NCBI GenBank assembly: GCA_034437035.1
Contig: DAOTUI010000120.1
Span: forward strand, 1 to 64,000
DNA: 64,000 nt
Direction of reading: 5' to 3'
Source of the DNA: CAKZQX01 sp034437035
GTDB taxonomy: Bacteria; Chloroflexota; Chloroflexia; Chloroflexales; Chloroflexaceae
Position 1 is the stretch's first letter, and each line of letters starts with the position of its first letter. Both the position numbers and the translations under genes were made by a program. This document shows positions 31,401 to 38,902 of the stretch, piece after piece. The notes beneath the pieces are model-generated. The model made no database searches. It was given only the letters and a program-made list of their open reading frames with translations, and had not been told where the DNA came from.

Positions 31401-32028
31401 ACTCGTTACCGACCTCCCAGAGCTTGATATTGAGCGGCTCCGGGTTGCCGTTGTCCCGGCGCAAGCGGGCCCAATCACCCACCGTGCCCCAGTCGCGACC
31501 CCAGATATCGGTCCCGATGGTGCGATTGTCATCAACACTGCCGTTGAAGAAGGCTACCAGCGCAGCCGCTTCTTTGGCCGTGCCATTCATATTGACCGTG
31601 TACATCGCTTCCTGGCCGGTAGCCCGCAGGAAGTCGATAAAGTCAGTCGGGCGTGAAGCCCAGGGCCAGTAACACTCGGAGTCGGCATCAATGCCCTGCC
31701 CGCCACGCTCACAGGCCAGCCAGTCGTAGTAGTTACTCCAACTGCCACCGGGAATGCGCACAAGAGTGGTACCCGAGGCCTGTGTACGGGCGTGGAAGGT
31801 CGTGTCGGCAAAGCGGGTCGGATTGAGCCAGGCAGGCAGATTGGTGCCCCGCACCCGGCTATCAATCGGCGTCACGCTGCCGGTTGCGTCAATCGTGATG
31901 GTCTCGGACGGTAGCAGGTCGAGCGGTGCCGCCTTCACCAGCGGCTCAACAAAGAAGACGATCCCCGATGTCACCAGGAAGATAGCGAACAGAAAGATCC
32001 CCAGGATACGACGTAGATGCATGTTCAT
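28498..32028 (-). CDS. Secreted multi-domain glycoside hydrolase (clan A, arabinofuranosidase-like) with three C-terminal beta modules
   Basis: 1,176 residues. Signal peptide/helix 1-34. Catalytic (beta/alpha)8-like domain about 50-545 with the likely acid/base E209 in WEVGNEF and the likely nucleophile E347 in AVTEHNL. Then a Thr/Pro linker, a carbohydrate-binding-like module (starting ALVYSDALAAGWNNWSW), a long Thr/Pro/Ala/Glu linker, a second near-copy (PIYTDALASDWVNWSWST), another linker, and a different C-terminal module (IEAEHFAESLPGSG...) like CBM6-type folds. Secreted degradation of plant-type polysaccharide, perhaps arabinan or xylan, is the likely role. The two duplicate modules share most residues, so the duplication is fairly recent. 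ATG 32028 has AAGGGGG upstream. Confidence 0.88.
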   Translation of the reverse strand: MNMHLRRILGIFLFAIFLVTSGIVFFVEPLVKAAPLDLLPSETITIDATGSVTPIDSRVRGTNLPAWLNPTRFADTTFHARTQASGTTLVRIPGGSWSNYYDWLACERGGQGIDADSECYWPWASRPTDFIDFLRATGQEAMYTVNMNGTAKEAAALVAFFNGSVDDNRTIGTDIWGRDWGTVGDWARLRRDNGNPEPLNIKLWEVGNEFYGGNQSSGKDCTAWGWENVWTCDGTEYANGIGSGISRRQGYLEFREAMRAVDSTIQVGAVGVAYRSEWSNWGNEVVAAAGDVMDFYTIHHYAYFQQPASYADALAQPQQTWSGIMADAQAAFDMHAGGREVPIAVTEHNLFSVQEQDNNQWMTRAVNALFMADTIGQMQQHGVAMANQWDLANGTAANGTDYGLMKEDGFARNPQYYVFPLWDRFGDAMLPVTSSRSAETTLSVYAGHIDDQTLSLLAINKTGSSLDTTIAIDGVAAINGGTVDLVSATSLGSQSVTFNGVADPSDDLANAPGAALPGSEVPFSFSFAPYSITLLRMSTSDVVPTAAPTQPVTETPITPTATAMPTATPGTTPDGEALVYSDALAAGWNNWSWNTSADFATTSPRQSGSAAMAVTHDTAWAGFYLHTDAPPAVDAYDTLRFWVHGGSTGGQQVSVWLRDSSGNGSSATAMTPQAGTWTQVELPLDGLDGLSDIADIIWQDSSGSAQPTFYMDEIVFLNGATPTAPTATATGTAEPTATATQTAEPTAEPTATATQTAEPTATTEPTTEPTVEPTVTATPTAVPTATATGTAEPTATATSTPEPTATPDNPSGSAAPIYTDALASDWVNWSWSTSSNFDTTTPRQSGSASIAVSYDTGWAGFYLHTDAALPTTEYDTLRFWVHGGDTGGQQVSVWLRDSNGQGTLGMPVTPQANTWTLVELPIEGLTDIADITWNENSGSTQPTFYLDEIALLDSAAAEASAPQPTATVEPTAEPTATATGTAEPTATAASSDTESPFLEENGSVVIEAEHFAESLPGSGSFANHTWESTTAYGDAVAVAMEVLPNSGANTQLQTSGPQLRYAIDFSTAGDYYVYVRGYAPASAGNNDSIHVGLDGSAVTTSSGRGLTSFKDSGFTWQNRHSSSATRITIPAPGIYTFDLWMREDGTVIDRIWLSTASAAVANGSSSDGPPESPRAQ
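29060..29860. repeat. Repetitive Thr/Pro/Glu linker coding repeats
   Basis: Inside the glycoside hydrolase gene, three GC-rich stretches (about 29060-29150, 29610-29700, 29730-29860) repeat units of the type GTTGCGGTTGGTTCCGCCGT (coding TATATxTAEPTA). They encode flexible linkers between modules and are prone to slippage. Confidence 0.75.
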
Positions 32029-32655
32029 GCGACTACCCCCTTCTTGAAATGGCAGATAGATATCGTCGGGTTACGCACGCGGAGCCGGCCAACCGAAGGC
32101 TGGTATCCAGTCCCATAGACGATAATGCTGTTAGCGTTAGAACTTTATCGGGAAACGGGTTGCCGGTATGTGGTGGCCCAGGGCTCCAGCGCCGGGGGCG
32201 ACCACGATAACCTGTGCCTGCAGGTACCGGGATATGAGAGGAGAAACAGTGATCGACCAGTCCAGCGATCGATCGAGAAGTGGTGTGTCGTGGCTGAAGG
32301 TTAGAATGCGCGGTGTGATGATGCCACAAAAGATGTGATATATCATGAACCTCCGATCCTAAACGGTTCCGCTGTCGGGTGAACGCAAGCACTCACCGTG
32401 ACAGTGTCCGTTATAGCAGAGGCATCATCGGTTGAGAATGAGTTAAAGGTAATTGTTGAAACGAGGTAAAAGTACTGGAGCAGTTTGAGAGCGGTGGTAC
32501 TACTGTGCATGTTTTCACAACCCTGCCGGGAAGGTCAGGTCGGCGTTGCAACGCACAGTTGGAGCGTGCTGGGGTCGTGCCGAAGCGCATTCCCCTGGGG
32601 ACAATCCAGACCGGGAATGGACGCAGCTACCGGAGGAACCAGGAAAGGTAAGAAC
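32029..32655. other. Intergenic region upstream of the glycoside hydrolase
   Basis: About 627 bp with no supported gene. It should contain the hydrolase promoter; I see no operator I can name. Confidence 0.35.
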
Positions 32656-32877
32656 ATGTGGAATGATCGAGTGGATAACGGGGCGCGGGGCGATACACGC
32701 GATTGGCGCATAACTCCCCGGTACAGTGAGGATATGTATCGTGAAAAAAAGGTGCGGCAACTGCGCAGCCAGGCAACTGCCACGCCACACGCGTTTCTGT
32801 GCGAATGCTCCTTAACCCCGGCATGGAATGCAGGCCGGATCAAACCCGGCAGCGAACAGTTTTACGCCGTCGGCTGA
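32656..32877 (+). CDS. Possible small protein, unknown
   Basis: 73-residue frame starting MWNDRVDNGARGD behind AGGAAAGG. The middle (YREKKVRQLRSQA) is helix-like and basic, the kind of text seen in many small Chloroflexota proteins; the last third looks non-coding and overlaps the end of apaG. It may be a decayed gene. Weakly supported. Confidence 0.25.
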   Translation: MWNDRVDNGARGDTRDWRITPRYSEDMYREKKVRQLRSQATATPHAFLCECSLTPAWNAGRIKPGSEQFYAVG

Positions 32878-33275
32878 ATAGTATCATTGGCAATCAGCAG
32901 GAACCGCGGAATCTCGGCCTGAAATGCCATCCCATCAGGCCCCACGAAGTCGTATGTTCCCTCCATATAGCCATTCGGTGATTTCAATACACAGAAGCTC
33001 TGGTATTCGTGAACACCGCCGGGCGCGAGGATCGGCTGCTCGCCGACAACGCCATCCCCTGTGACCTCATACATCTCGCCAATCGAGTCGTGAATATGCC
33101 AGTGCCGGGACAGCAGTTGCACCGTCTGGCGGCTGATATTCTCGATACGCACGAGGTAGGCAAAGATATAGCGAAGCCGCGCCGGTTTCGATTGTTCACG
33201 CAGATAGACTGGACGAACTACAACCCGAATACCCTGGGTTTCTTTGTAGTAGAACGGCTTCTTACTCGTGGACAT
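32862..33275 (-). CDS. apaG: ApaG protein
   Basis: 137 residues, the full length of the family. The motifs YLVRIENISRQTVQLLSRHWHIHD and PILAPGGVHEYQSF are typical for ApaG, a fibronectin-like fold linked to cobalt/magnesium handling and Ap4A levels in enterobacteria; the biochemical role is not settled. ATG 33275 has AGGGGAG upstream and lies 20 bp after the stop of the NADAR pseudogene on the same strand, which suggests they were once one transcript. Confidence 0.95.
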   Translation of the reverse strand: MSTSKKPFYYKETQGIRVVVRPVYLREQSKPARLRYIFAYLVRIENISRQTVQLLSRHWHIHDSIGEMYEVTGDGVVGEQPILAPGGVHEYQSFCVLKSPNGYMEGTYDFVGPDGMAFQAEIPRFLLIANDTIQPTA

Positions 33276-33295
33276 TGCGATAAACTCCCCTGTTA

Positions 33296-33616
33296 CTATA
33301 GAATCGGGTACATCTGACGTAATTCCGCCCGTACCCGCATCAAAATCTGCGCAAGCATATTTCTGCCGCTACCATCACCGCCATCGCCCCAGTAGCTATC
33401 ATTGGTTAAGCATACAACCAACAATGCATCGTCCGTTGCCAATAAGCTCTCACATATATCGGGATGCTGCTAAAACTTTGCCGGAACCGCGTCATATATA
33501 ACGACGTCTTTGATCGCCGCCCAGTCAGCCTGGCCCGCTATAGTCATCGGATAGGGCGCAAAGTTCGAGAAACAGCCGTACGCATCACCAACACGGTAAA
33601 AGTTGATGACTTCCAC
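33296..33616 (-). pseudogene. NADAR (YbiA-like) pseudogene
   Basis: Start GTG 33616 behind GGAGG gives MEVINFYRVGDAYGCFSNFAPYPM, the N-terminus of NADAR proteins. The frame then jumps to the text DWAAIKDVVIYDAVPAKF, a stop (TAG), and continues in the same frame with HPDICESLLATDD and NDSYWGDGGDGSGRNML, the family C-terminus, ending at TAG 33296-33298. Compared with E. coli YbiA (about 160 residues), the part with the WPTSEHYFQAQKF catalytic segment is missing (about 45 codons) and one codon became a stop. NADAR enzymes cleave N-glycosidic bonds of ADP-ribose-like or riboflavin-pathway metabolites. This copy cannot be active. Confidence 0.85.
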
Positions 33617-33715
33617 AAACGTACCTCCGTTGCAGTGAGTTTCACCTAAATGTACTCGAAAGCGGTATACTTTGTCAAAATCAGCCAGATGGCGTGCTGC
33701 ATGGCGCAAAAAAAA

Positions 33716-33825
33716 CCGTGGGGGCAATCGTCACGTCGAGGCATCGGAATAGCCACGAGATAGAGACAAACGCGCTCCGAGAACTCCTATATCTGGATAG
33801 TAGGACGTGATGTTTGCCCCCACGG
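33716..33825. repeat. Small imperfect inverted-repeat element
   Basis: CCGTGGGGGCAA (33716) followed by TCGTCACGTC is repeated inverted at 33803-33825 (20 of about 23 positions match), with poly-A on both outer sides (AAAAAAAA and AAAAAA). A 110-bp MITE-like remnant between two pseudogenes; no coding capacity. Confidence 0.5.
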
Positions 33826-33981
33826 AAAAAACCCCGGCAACATGTTACAATGTGGTTAACATGCCGACATACAGACGTGCATAAAACCCGGCAGCGACTA
33901 GCCCATACCAGACGTAGTAGAACCGGCCAGAGCAGCATTTGCAATACCAACACATCACCAACAAACAGGAGGGAATACGGT

Positions 33982-34476
33982 ATGCAGTTTGACACACGTA
34001 CACAGCAGGATAATTATCAGCAGGTGAACCAATGGATGCAGCAAATCGTCGCCCAGGCCGAGGGGCATGTTACACTCAAGACAGACAGCAATCGTCCGCG
34101 TTTTGTTCTGACCTATGACCTATGGATCGACGCTGGTAGAGGTAGTCGTCCATCCATGTACGTGGGACATGGCAACCGGCCCGCAAGACGATAGCCTGAT
34201 TATCCTGCGGGGCTATGTCACCTGTAATACGCCACTCTAGCCGGATCTGCTGACCTTTCTGCTACGGCAAAACAGTGCGCTGCCGCTGGGTATGTTCGGT
34301 GTTACAGCAAGTAATGAGATTATTTTTCCCACACCATTCCCGCTTCGACCTGCGACTCAGCCCACGAACTGACCCTATGCCTGGCAACGGTGGTTGATAC
34401 GGCGGACCATTTCGACGATGAAATTGTGGCGCGCTGGGGCAGCGACCGGTCCAGAGATCGTTCATCCAGAGCATGA
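33982..34476 (+). pseudogene. YbjN-like (type III chaperone-fold) pseudogene
   Basis: ATG 33982 behind AGGAGGG gives MQFDTRTQQDNYQQVNQWMQ and continues to FVLTYDLW. The natural text then moves to the next frame near 34120 (STLVEVVVH, MATGPQDDSLIILRGYV), meets an in-frame TAG at 34238, goes on as PDLLTFLLRQNSALPLGMFGV, and shifts again near 34330 to ELTLCLATVVDTADHFDDEIV, ending at TGA 34474. Three lesions make it non-functional. The family (YbjN or related small sensory chaperone folds) has no firm biochemical role. Confidence 0.72.
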
Positions 34477-34526
34477 GGAAGTTTGCCGATATTCCAGGCT
34501 ATCGGACTCGCTGGCGGGCATGACGG

Positions 34527-34577
34527 AACTTACGCGGCATGGTCTTTTATCTTCCTGAAGAAGATAAAAGACCATGC
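34527..34577. mobile_element. Decayed palindromic element fragment
   Basis: GAACTTACGCGG (an element end) is followed at once by a perfect 18-bp stem (34537-34577, loop CTGAA, GCATGGTCTTTTATC...). This looks like a left end joined directly to a core hairpin, with the arms missing. Related to E1-E16, but without a right end. Confidence 0.5.
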
Positions 34578-34662
34578 TACCCCATGAAATCCCTCCCGTT
34601 TATCCGACCAACATATCAGGATAGAATTCACCTTGCATATCGCGTAAACATGCGGGAGAGGA

Positions 34663-34686
34663 TAGGGCGACGTATACGTCGCCCTA
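34663..34686. repeat. 24-nt perfect palindrome
   Basis: TAGGGCGACG-TATA-CGTCGCCCTA lies 43 bp after the glycoside hydrolase stop codon (on the outgoing side of the minus-strand gene). It can form a hairpin, but there is no T-run. It may be a repeat or a weak terminator. Confidence 0.5.
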
Positions 34687-34728
34687 CGGAACCTGGTTGA
34701 CAACCAGAGGAAGTGCAACTGCAACTAT

Positions 34729-36714
34729 TCACTGGCCTATTTCGAGAAAGATCGGCTCAAAGCCAACCGTCAGACTACCGTCGGGGAGGGAAACCGGCTC
34801 ACCAAGGTAGGTATACACTGCGCGGGTTTCTGGGGGTAGCGGCAGATCAACGGTGGTACTGTCATTGGTCCAGTAGACATGATACATTGTTGCACCTTTC
34901 TGGAAGGCATACCCCTCCAGAGCACCATTGGAGAGTGGGCCGTTATAGTCGGCACCCGCTAACAACTGCGCCATAAACTTCACGGTCTGGTACGCGGGTC
35001 GGGGAGCCTGGGCCGCATCCAGCAGGCCACCATCGCGCCATCCAGGACCGTTCAAGGTGTACCAGGTTGCACCCATCAGGTTGTTGGCCCATGCGCGCGT
35101 ATAGAGCCGGACGGCATAGTTGGCCTGATCATTATAAAAATTCGGATCAGTTTCAATGCATGCTGTTCCACTGGGGTAACAGAGCAATCCCCCCTCGTTC
35201 ATAAAGATAGGTTTATCAACACCATATTGACGCATCACCGAACGCAGGAAGTCCAGTTTCCCCAGCAAGAGGCCGCCGCGCTGCTGCCACGCCGGATGAG
35301 CACGGTCCCAATCCTGATCTCCTGCTCCCCAGTAAGTGTAGGCATGGTAGGCCAGGATGTCGAACGCCTCACCACCACCATTCTGAAGAATGCCCTCTAC
35401 GAAGCGTGCCGGCTTACAATCTTTGCCGGATGGAGGATTGTCCGGATCACAATCCATGAGCAACCCGCCCGTCAACACCTGGGCCGCCGGGTCAGCCTGC
35501 TTCACTGCCGGGTAGACCTGCTTCAGCATCTCGGCATAGTAGCCCCCACCATAGTAGGGATCATTCTCGTCACCCCAGCATCCGAAGGGAGAATCGCCGG
35601 ACACAAGCGATGGATCGACATCCGGCTCATTGCCCAGTTCCCAATAACGTACATTGTACGGCGGACCACTGTAGCGTGATACCAGGTCAGACACGAAGTC
35701 GGCGAAGTCATCCAGTGCGTCGGGGTGGATTGGTCCACAAGTGGCTCCAGGAACCTTCTGTGCCCAATCCGGCGCACCAAAGACAATAACAACCGGCGTG
35801 CCTCCCGCTGCAGTTATGGCCCGCAACTCCGCTTCAACCCCCTCCAGACGCGACCAGTCACGCACGCCGGGCGTCGCCTCAATCTCTGACCAGTAAATGC
35901 CATTATAGCGCACCCATGTGACATTCAACTCAGAGACATGCGCCGCAACAGAATCAACCATATTACGATTAATCTCCACACCGAAAATCGACGCCGTACT
36001 CACTGCCGGAGCATTCACAGGGCTGCCTACATCTGGAGATGCTCCATGCACTTCGGTTCCCAGCAGGCCCAGCAATACTTTGAAGTCATCAGGGTTATCG
36101 GGGTGCCACTCAAACCGAGCACGCTCGAACCACTGGGTCATAACCGTCGCGCCATCAGCATTGGTTTCCATCTGTATCGCCGTGAGCGGCAGGCCAAAGA
36201 GCTGCAGTGAGCGGTTATAGGCATCCAATCCGGCAACATTCAGGCCATGTGACTCCCAGTAGGTTTTGAACCCCTGACCGGGAGCCTGGTCGCAGACATT
36301 ATGTCCCGTCTCTTCAAACCAGAGACAGTCGGGCTGTGGCCCGGCTTCACGTTCTTCCTGGGCCGGAGTGCGCCCCATCTGAGCCAGCCGTTCCTCCCCC
36401 AACCGACCAAGAAGGATATCATAGGGCGCAGCATTCTGCGGGTGAGATTCCAGGCGCGCTCGTTCCGTCCACTGGATCATGATATCACCCGGTTGATCGG
36501 GTTGTGGCATAGGCTGAAGATCGGTAATAGGATACCCGAACACCGGCAGACTGCCATTCACTTCCCAGTAGCGCGCAAATGGGTCTTCCAGGCAGGCAGT
36601 TATACCAGGCTGATCCGGAAAGCAGATCTCGTCCGCCGTTGCCGGGCGAACAGCCAGACCCACTCCCAGGATGCCGAGCAACAGCAAGATCGGTACCAGA
36701 ACAGAATAGCGCAT
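34729..36714 (-). CDS. Secreted GH39/GH5-like glycoside hydrolase with duplicated N-terminal module
   Basis: 661 residues, signal peptide 1-27. Residues about 40-110 and 130-221 are two copies of a module with the shared pattern QW.ERAR.E.HP.N......LLG.LG.E, common at the start of secreted Chloroflexota proteins. From about 242 a TIM-barrel glycosidase follows, with acid/base E363 in YWELGNEPD and nucleophile E507 in IFMNEGGLL. Length and motifs suit a retaining clan-A enzyme; substrate unknown. ATG 36714 behind AAGGAGGAG. The neighbour at 28498 is another secreted hydrolase, so this stretch serves polysaccharide use, though not one operon. Confidence 0.9.
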   Translation of the reverse strand: MRYSVLVPILLLLGILGVGLAVRPATADEICFPDQPGITACLEDPFARYWEVNGSLPVFGYPITDLQPMPQPDQPGDIMIQWTERARLESHPQNAAPYDILLGRLGEERLAQMGRTPAQEEREAGPQPDCLWFEETGHNVCDQAPGQGFKTYWESHGLNVAGLDAYNRSLQLFGLPLTAIQMETNADGATVMTQWFERARFEWHPDNPDDFKVLLGLLGTEVHGASPDVGSPVNAPAVSTASIFGVEINRNMVDSVAAHVSELNVTWVRYNGIYWSEIEATPGVRDWSRLEGVEAELRAITAAGGTPVVIVFGAPDWAQKVPGATCGPIHPDALDDFADFVSDLVSRYSGPPYNVRYWELGNEPDVDPSLVSGDSPFGCWGDENDPYYGGGYYAEMLKQVYPAVKQADPAAQVLTGGLLMDCDPDNPPSGKDCKPARFVEGILQNGGGEAFDILAYHAYTYWGAGDQDWDRAHPAWQQRGGLLLGKLDFLRSVMRQYGVDKPIFMNEGGLLCYPSGTACIETDPNFYNDQANYAVRLYTRAWANNLMGATWYTLNGPGWRDGGLLDAAQAPRPAYQTVKFMAQLLAGADYNGPLSNGALEGYAFQKGATMYHVYWTNDSTTVDLPLPPETRAVYTYLGEPVSLPDGSLTVGFEPIFLEIGQ

Positions 36715-36842
36715 ACGCTCCTCCTTGGGGTTCTCCCCGACGTTGATAGCTCACCACAACATGGTGCAAAACGACCAGATAACCAACCGGGTCACCTGAT
36801 TGTATCAGCTTGTCCTACGTCAACATGATTGTGCTTATACTA

Positions 36843-37037
36843 CAGGACGTACGCGGACCTGCCAATTCCGGCCTGGTGCCGGCCCCAAATGCCAGATTCG
36901 CCTGCGGCAGCATGGTACTTTTGATCTTTTTCCACAAAAATGTTGCACTATGTGCAACATTTTTGTGGAAAAAGATGGGTTCTTCCGCCCTGCCGGAGGC
37001 GATATCTCTTTCCAGGGAAACGACCGCGTAACTCCTG
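36843..37037 (+). mobile_element. Nested-palindrome element E5
   Basis: Ends CAGGACGTACGCGG and CCGCGTAACTCCTG. Flanks TTATACTA (36835) and TTATACTA (37038) are identical over 8 bp. Central stem 36924-36976: 25 bp perfect around TAT. Middle arms TTCGCCTGCGGCAGCATGG and TCCGCCCTGCCGGAGGCG. Confidence 0.88.
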
Positions 37038-37045
37038 TTATACTA

Positions 37046-37262
37046 CAGGACGTACGCGGTGCGCGTTCAAACGGGCCGTTTGCTCCCGATAATGGCGTAG
37101 TTCGCCTGCGGCAGCGTGGTACTTTTTTATCTTTTTCAGGAACATTTGGCTCTCCGAGCCAAATGTTCCTGAAAAAGAAACGATATCTTCCGCCCTGCCG
37201 GAGGCGAATCGGAGCATTCATCCAGATGAACACCTGATTTGGAAGCGACCGCGTAACTCCTG
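37046..37262 (+). mobile_element. Nested-palindrome element E6
   Basis: Follows E5 with the shared TTATACTA, and is closed by a third TTATACTA (37263). Ends CAGGACGTACGCGG and CCGCGTAACTCCTG. Central stem 37131-37177, 22 bp perfect, loop TCC. It contains the mini-hairpin CAAACGGGCCGTTTG. The core sequence differs from that of E5. Confidence 0.88.
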
Positions 37263-37570
37263 TTATACTACAGCAATTTCGCGCAGTCCCAAATGGTAGC
37301 GGTATTATAGGCGACTGATAGCGGCTGCATGTTGGATAGCGATGACAAATTGTTTACGAAGTGCATTTCCCAAATTTGTTCTTATTGACACAGGTTATGC
37401 TCTTCGGTACAATAGTTGCAATATCACATATCTTGAATGATATATGCATTGGGGACGCTATCGTGGCGGCCAGAGGAAAAACTCGGGCATGCCGCTATAT
37501 TGCTGTACACCGCTATCCTGCGCTCACACGGCCAGCAGCGGCATACACCGCATGGGAGGAAGAGCAGGGC

Positions 37571-37843
37571 ATGTCTCTACTAGATAAACTCCGTGAACGC
37601 GCACAACCACCGGCACCTGAACCTGAACCACCATCTGATACACGCTCACGTTTGCTTACACTGGCCCGCTTGCCGATCGAACGTCTGCCGCATATGCCCC
37701 AAATGCGCCTCTTCTGGCACGATCTGAACGAGATGCGTAATGCATGGTGGTTCCTCCTGCCACTGCTGGCCTGGGTTGGTTGGCGCACATACCGGAATGA
37801 ACGCCGTGAACTACGCCGGCAGCAGGCAACCTTCAAGAGATAA
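37571..37843 (+). CDS. Small single-pass membrane protein, unknown
   Basis: 90 residues from ATG 37571 behind GAGGAAGAGCAGGG; a longer frame to 37361 exists, but its extra part is not protein-like. Pro/Glu-rich N-terminus (PPAPEPEPPSD), an amphipathic middle, one membrane helix near 58-72 (AWWFLLPLLAWVGW), and a basic C-terminal tail (NERRELRRQQATFKR). No family recognised. It stands alone, just after the element cluster E5/E6. Confidence 0.65.
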   Translation: MSLLDKLRERAQPPAPEPEPPSDTRSRLLTLARLPIERLPHMPQMRLFWHDLNEMRNAWWFLLPLLAWVGWRTYRNERRELRRQQATFKR

Positions 37844-37897
37844 CAGATCATCAGCCGAGAACCACAACTGCCCAATGGCGCACATCCACATCACCCA

Positions 37898-38413
37898 TCA
37901 TCTATCAGTAGCAAAAAACGATGCCATCGTCGCTCGGAAAGGGAGCGTTGGCGAGCGCACTTCACCATCGGGCGCAATAACCGTTAACTGGGTGTAGATC
38001 TCCAGTACCGGGTCAGGTCGGCTATAGATCAGCAGATCGCATTCCAACGGGCGTACAATCCAGTATTCCGGTACCCCCGTCTGGGCATAGGCTGCCGGCT
38101 TCATCTCGCTTTCCTGAGCCGGAGCTGCGGATGAAGCAACATCAATCAGCAGCGCGGGGATAGCGCTGATCTGACGATTATTGGCATAATCGGTATTCCC
38201 GGCATCAAGCAGCACGAGCGCGGGTTGTACCGGGTCGTAGCCAGGCAGATACAGCGTGATAGGCGACCGAATGACCTGGACTCCCACCTTTGCCGTAAGT
38301 TGAGTATCAAGCACCGCCGCTATCCGGTCAATAATCCGCTGCCGTAAAACGTCGTTCCAGGCCAGATCGTACGATCCTGGCACCTGGTCTGAGATCGGTT
38401 CTGTCAATGTCAT
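37898..38413 (-). CDS. Uma2-family putative endonuclease (DUF820)
   Basis: 171 residues. The Uma2/PD-(D/E)XK core is visible: ALVLLDAGN (Asp), PALLIDVASSAAP where the usual Glu is Asp, KPAAYAQTGVPEYWIVRP (Lys, Tyr, Trp). The family is abundant in Chloroflexota and cyanobacteria and of uncertain function, often considered restriction-like or transposon-derived. ATG 38413 behind GGGAGAAAG. No partner gene next to it. Confidence 0.88.
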   Translation of the reverse strand: MTLTEPISDQVPGSYDLAWNDVLRQRIIDRIAAVLDTQLTAKVGVQVIRSPITLYLPGYDPVQPALVLLDAGNTDYANNRQISAIPALLIDVASSAAPAQESEMKPAAYAQTGVPEYWIVRPLECDLLIYSRPDPVLEIYTQLTVIAPDGEVRSPTLPFRATMASFFATDR

Positions 38414-38629
38414 CGCATCTTTCTCCCTAAACCTTCAGCGTTCAGCGTGACGGTACGCGGTAAATCCCCAGAGATTTTGTAATATTTGTAATAAACAGTT
38501 GGTGCATGCAGTTATGTTCCGGAGTGCCGGAAGCATGCATACCCACGGGAACCACCCACAGATAGACCAATCTTAACAGGTAGAATACACCAACTCAGTA
38601 CAGTCAACGAGATTCAAAAAAGCAGAAGA

Positions 38630-38651
38630 AGGGTAGTCCTGATCCTACCCT
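38630..38651 (-). terminator. tRNA-Val terminator
   Basis: On the minus strand, AGGGTAG-GATCAGGA-CTACCCT is followed by a pyrimidine-rich tract with TTTTTT, 31 nt after the tRNA 3' end. Confidence 0.65.
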
Positions 38652-38681
38652 GAGCAGCGCAGCCGAATTATATTCGCGGGG

Positions 38682-38758
38682 TGGTGGGCGATACTGGACT
38701 CGAACCAGTGACCTCATCCGTGTGAAGGATGCGCTCTAGCCAACTGAGCTAATCGCCC
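38682..38758 (-). tRNA. tRNA-Val (anticodon CAC)
   Basis: Complete cloverleaf: acceptor stem GGGCGAT/ATCGCCC, D arm GCTC..GAGC, anticodon stem CATCC/GGATG with loop TTCACAC (anticodon CAC, reads GUG), variable loop AGGTC, T arm ACTGG-TTCGAGT-CCAGT, discriminator A and an encoded CCA end (38682-38684). Confidence 0.97.
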
Positions 38759-38782
38759 GATAGATGTTCGCAACACCCGCGA

Positions 38783-38811
38783 AGTATAGCACAGGCTTGC
38801 GGTATTTGCAA
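38783..38811 (-). promoter_or_regulatory. tRNA-Val promoter
   Basis: On the minus strand TTGCAA (38806-38811), 17-nt spacer, TATACT (38783-38788). The -10 box lies 24 bp before the tRNA 5' end. Confidence 0.75.
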
Positions 38812-38902
38812 ATACCCATAGAGCCGAAGGACAAACATCAAACGCTACAGGCACACACCTGGTCGTTCGTTTTTCGTCCTTCGGCCCGGCACACTACCTT
38901 AC

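Noticed and set aside
29359..31656. Long + strand reading frame (765 residues) over the glycoside hydrolase gene
   Set aside because: Antisense to a well-supported gene; composition follows the mirrored GC-rich codons and no family resemblance.
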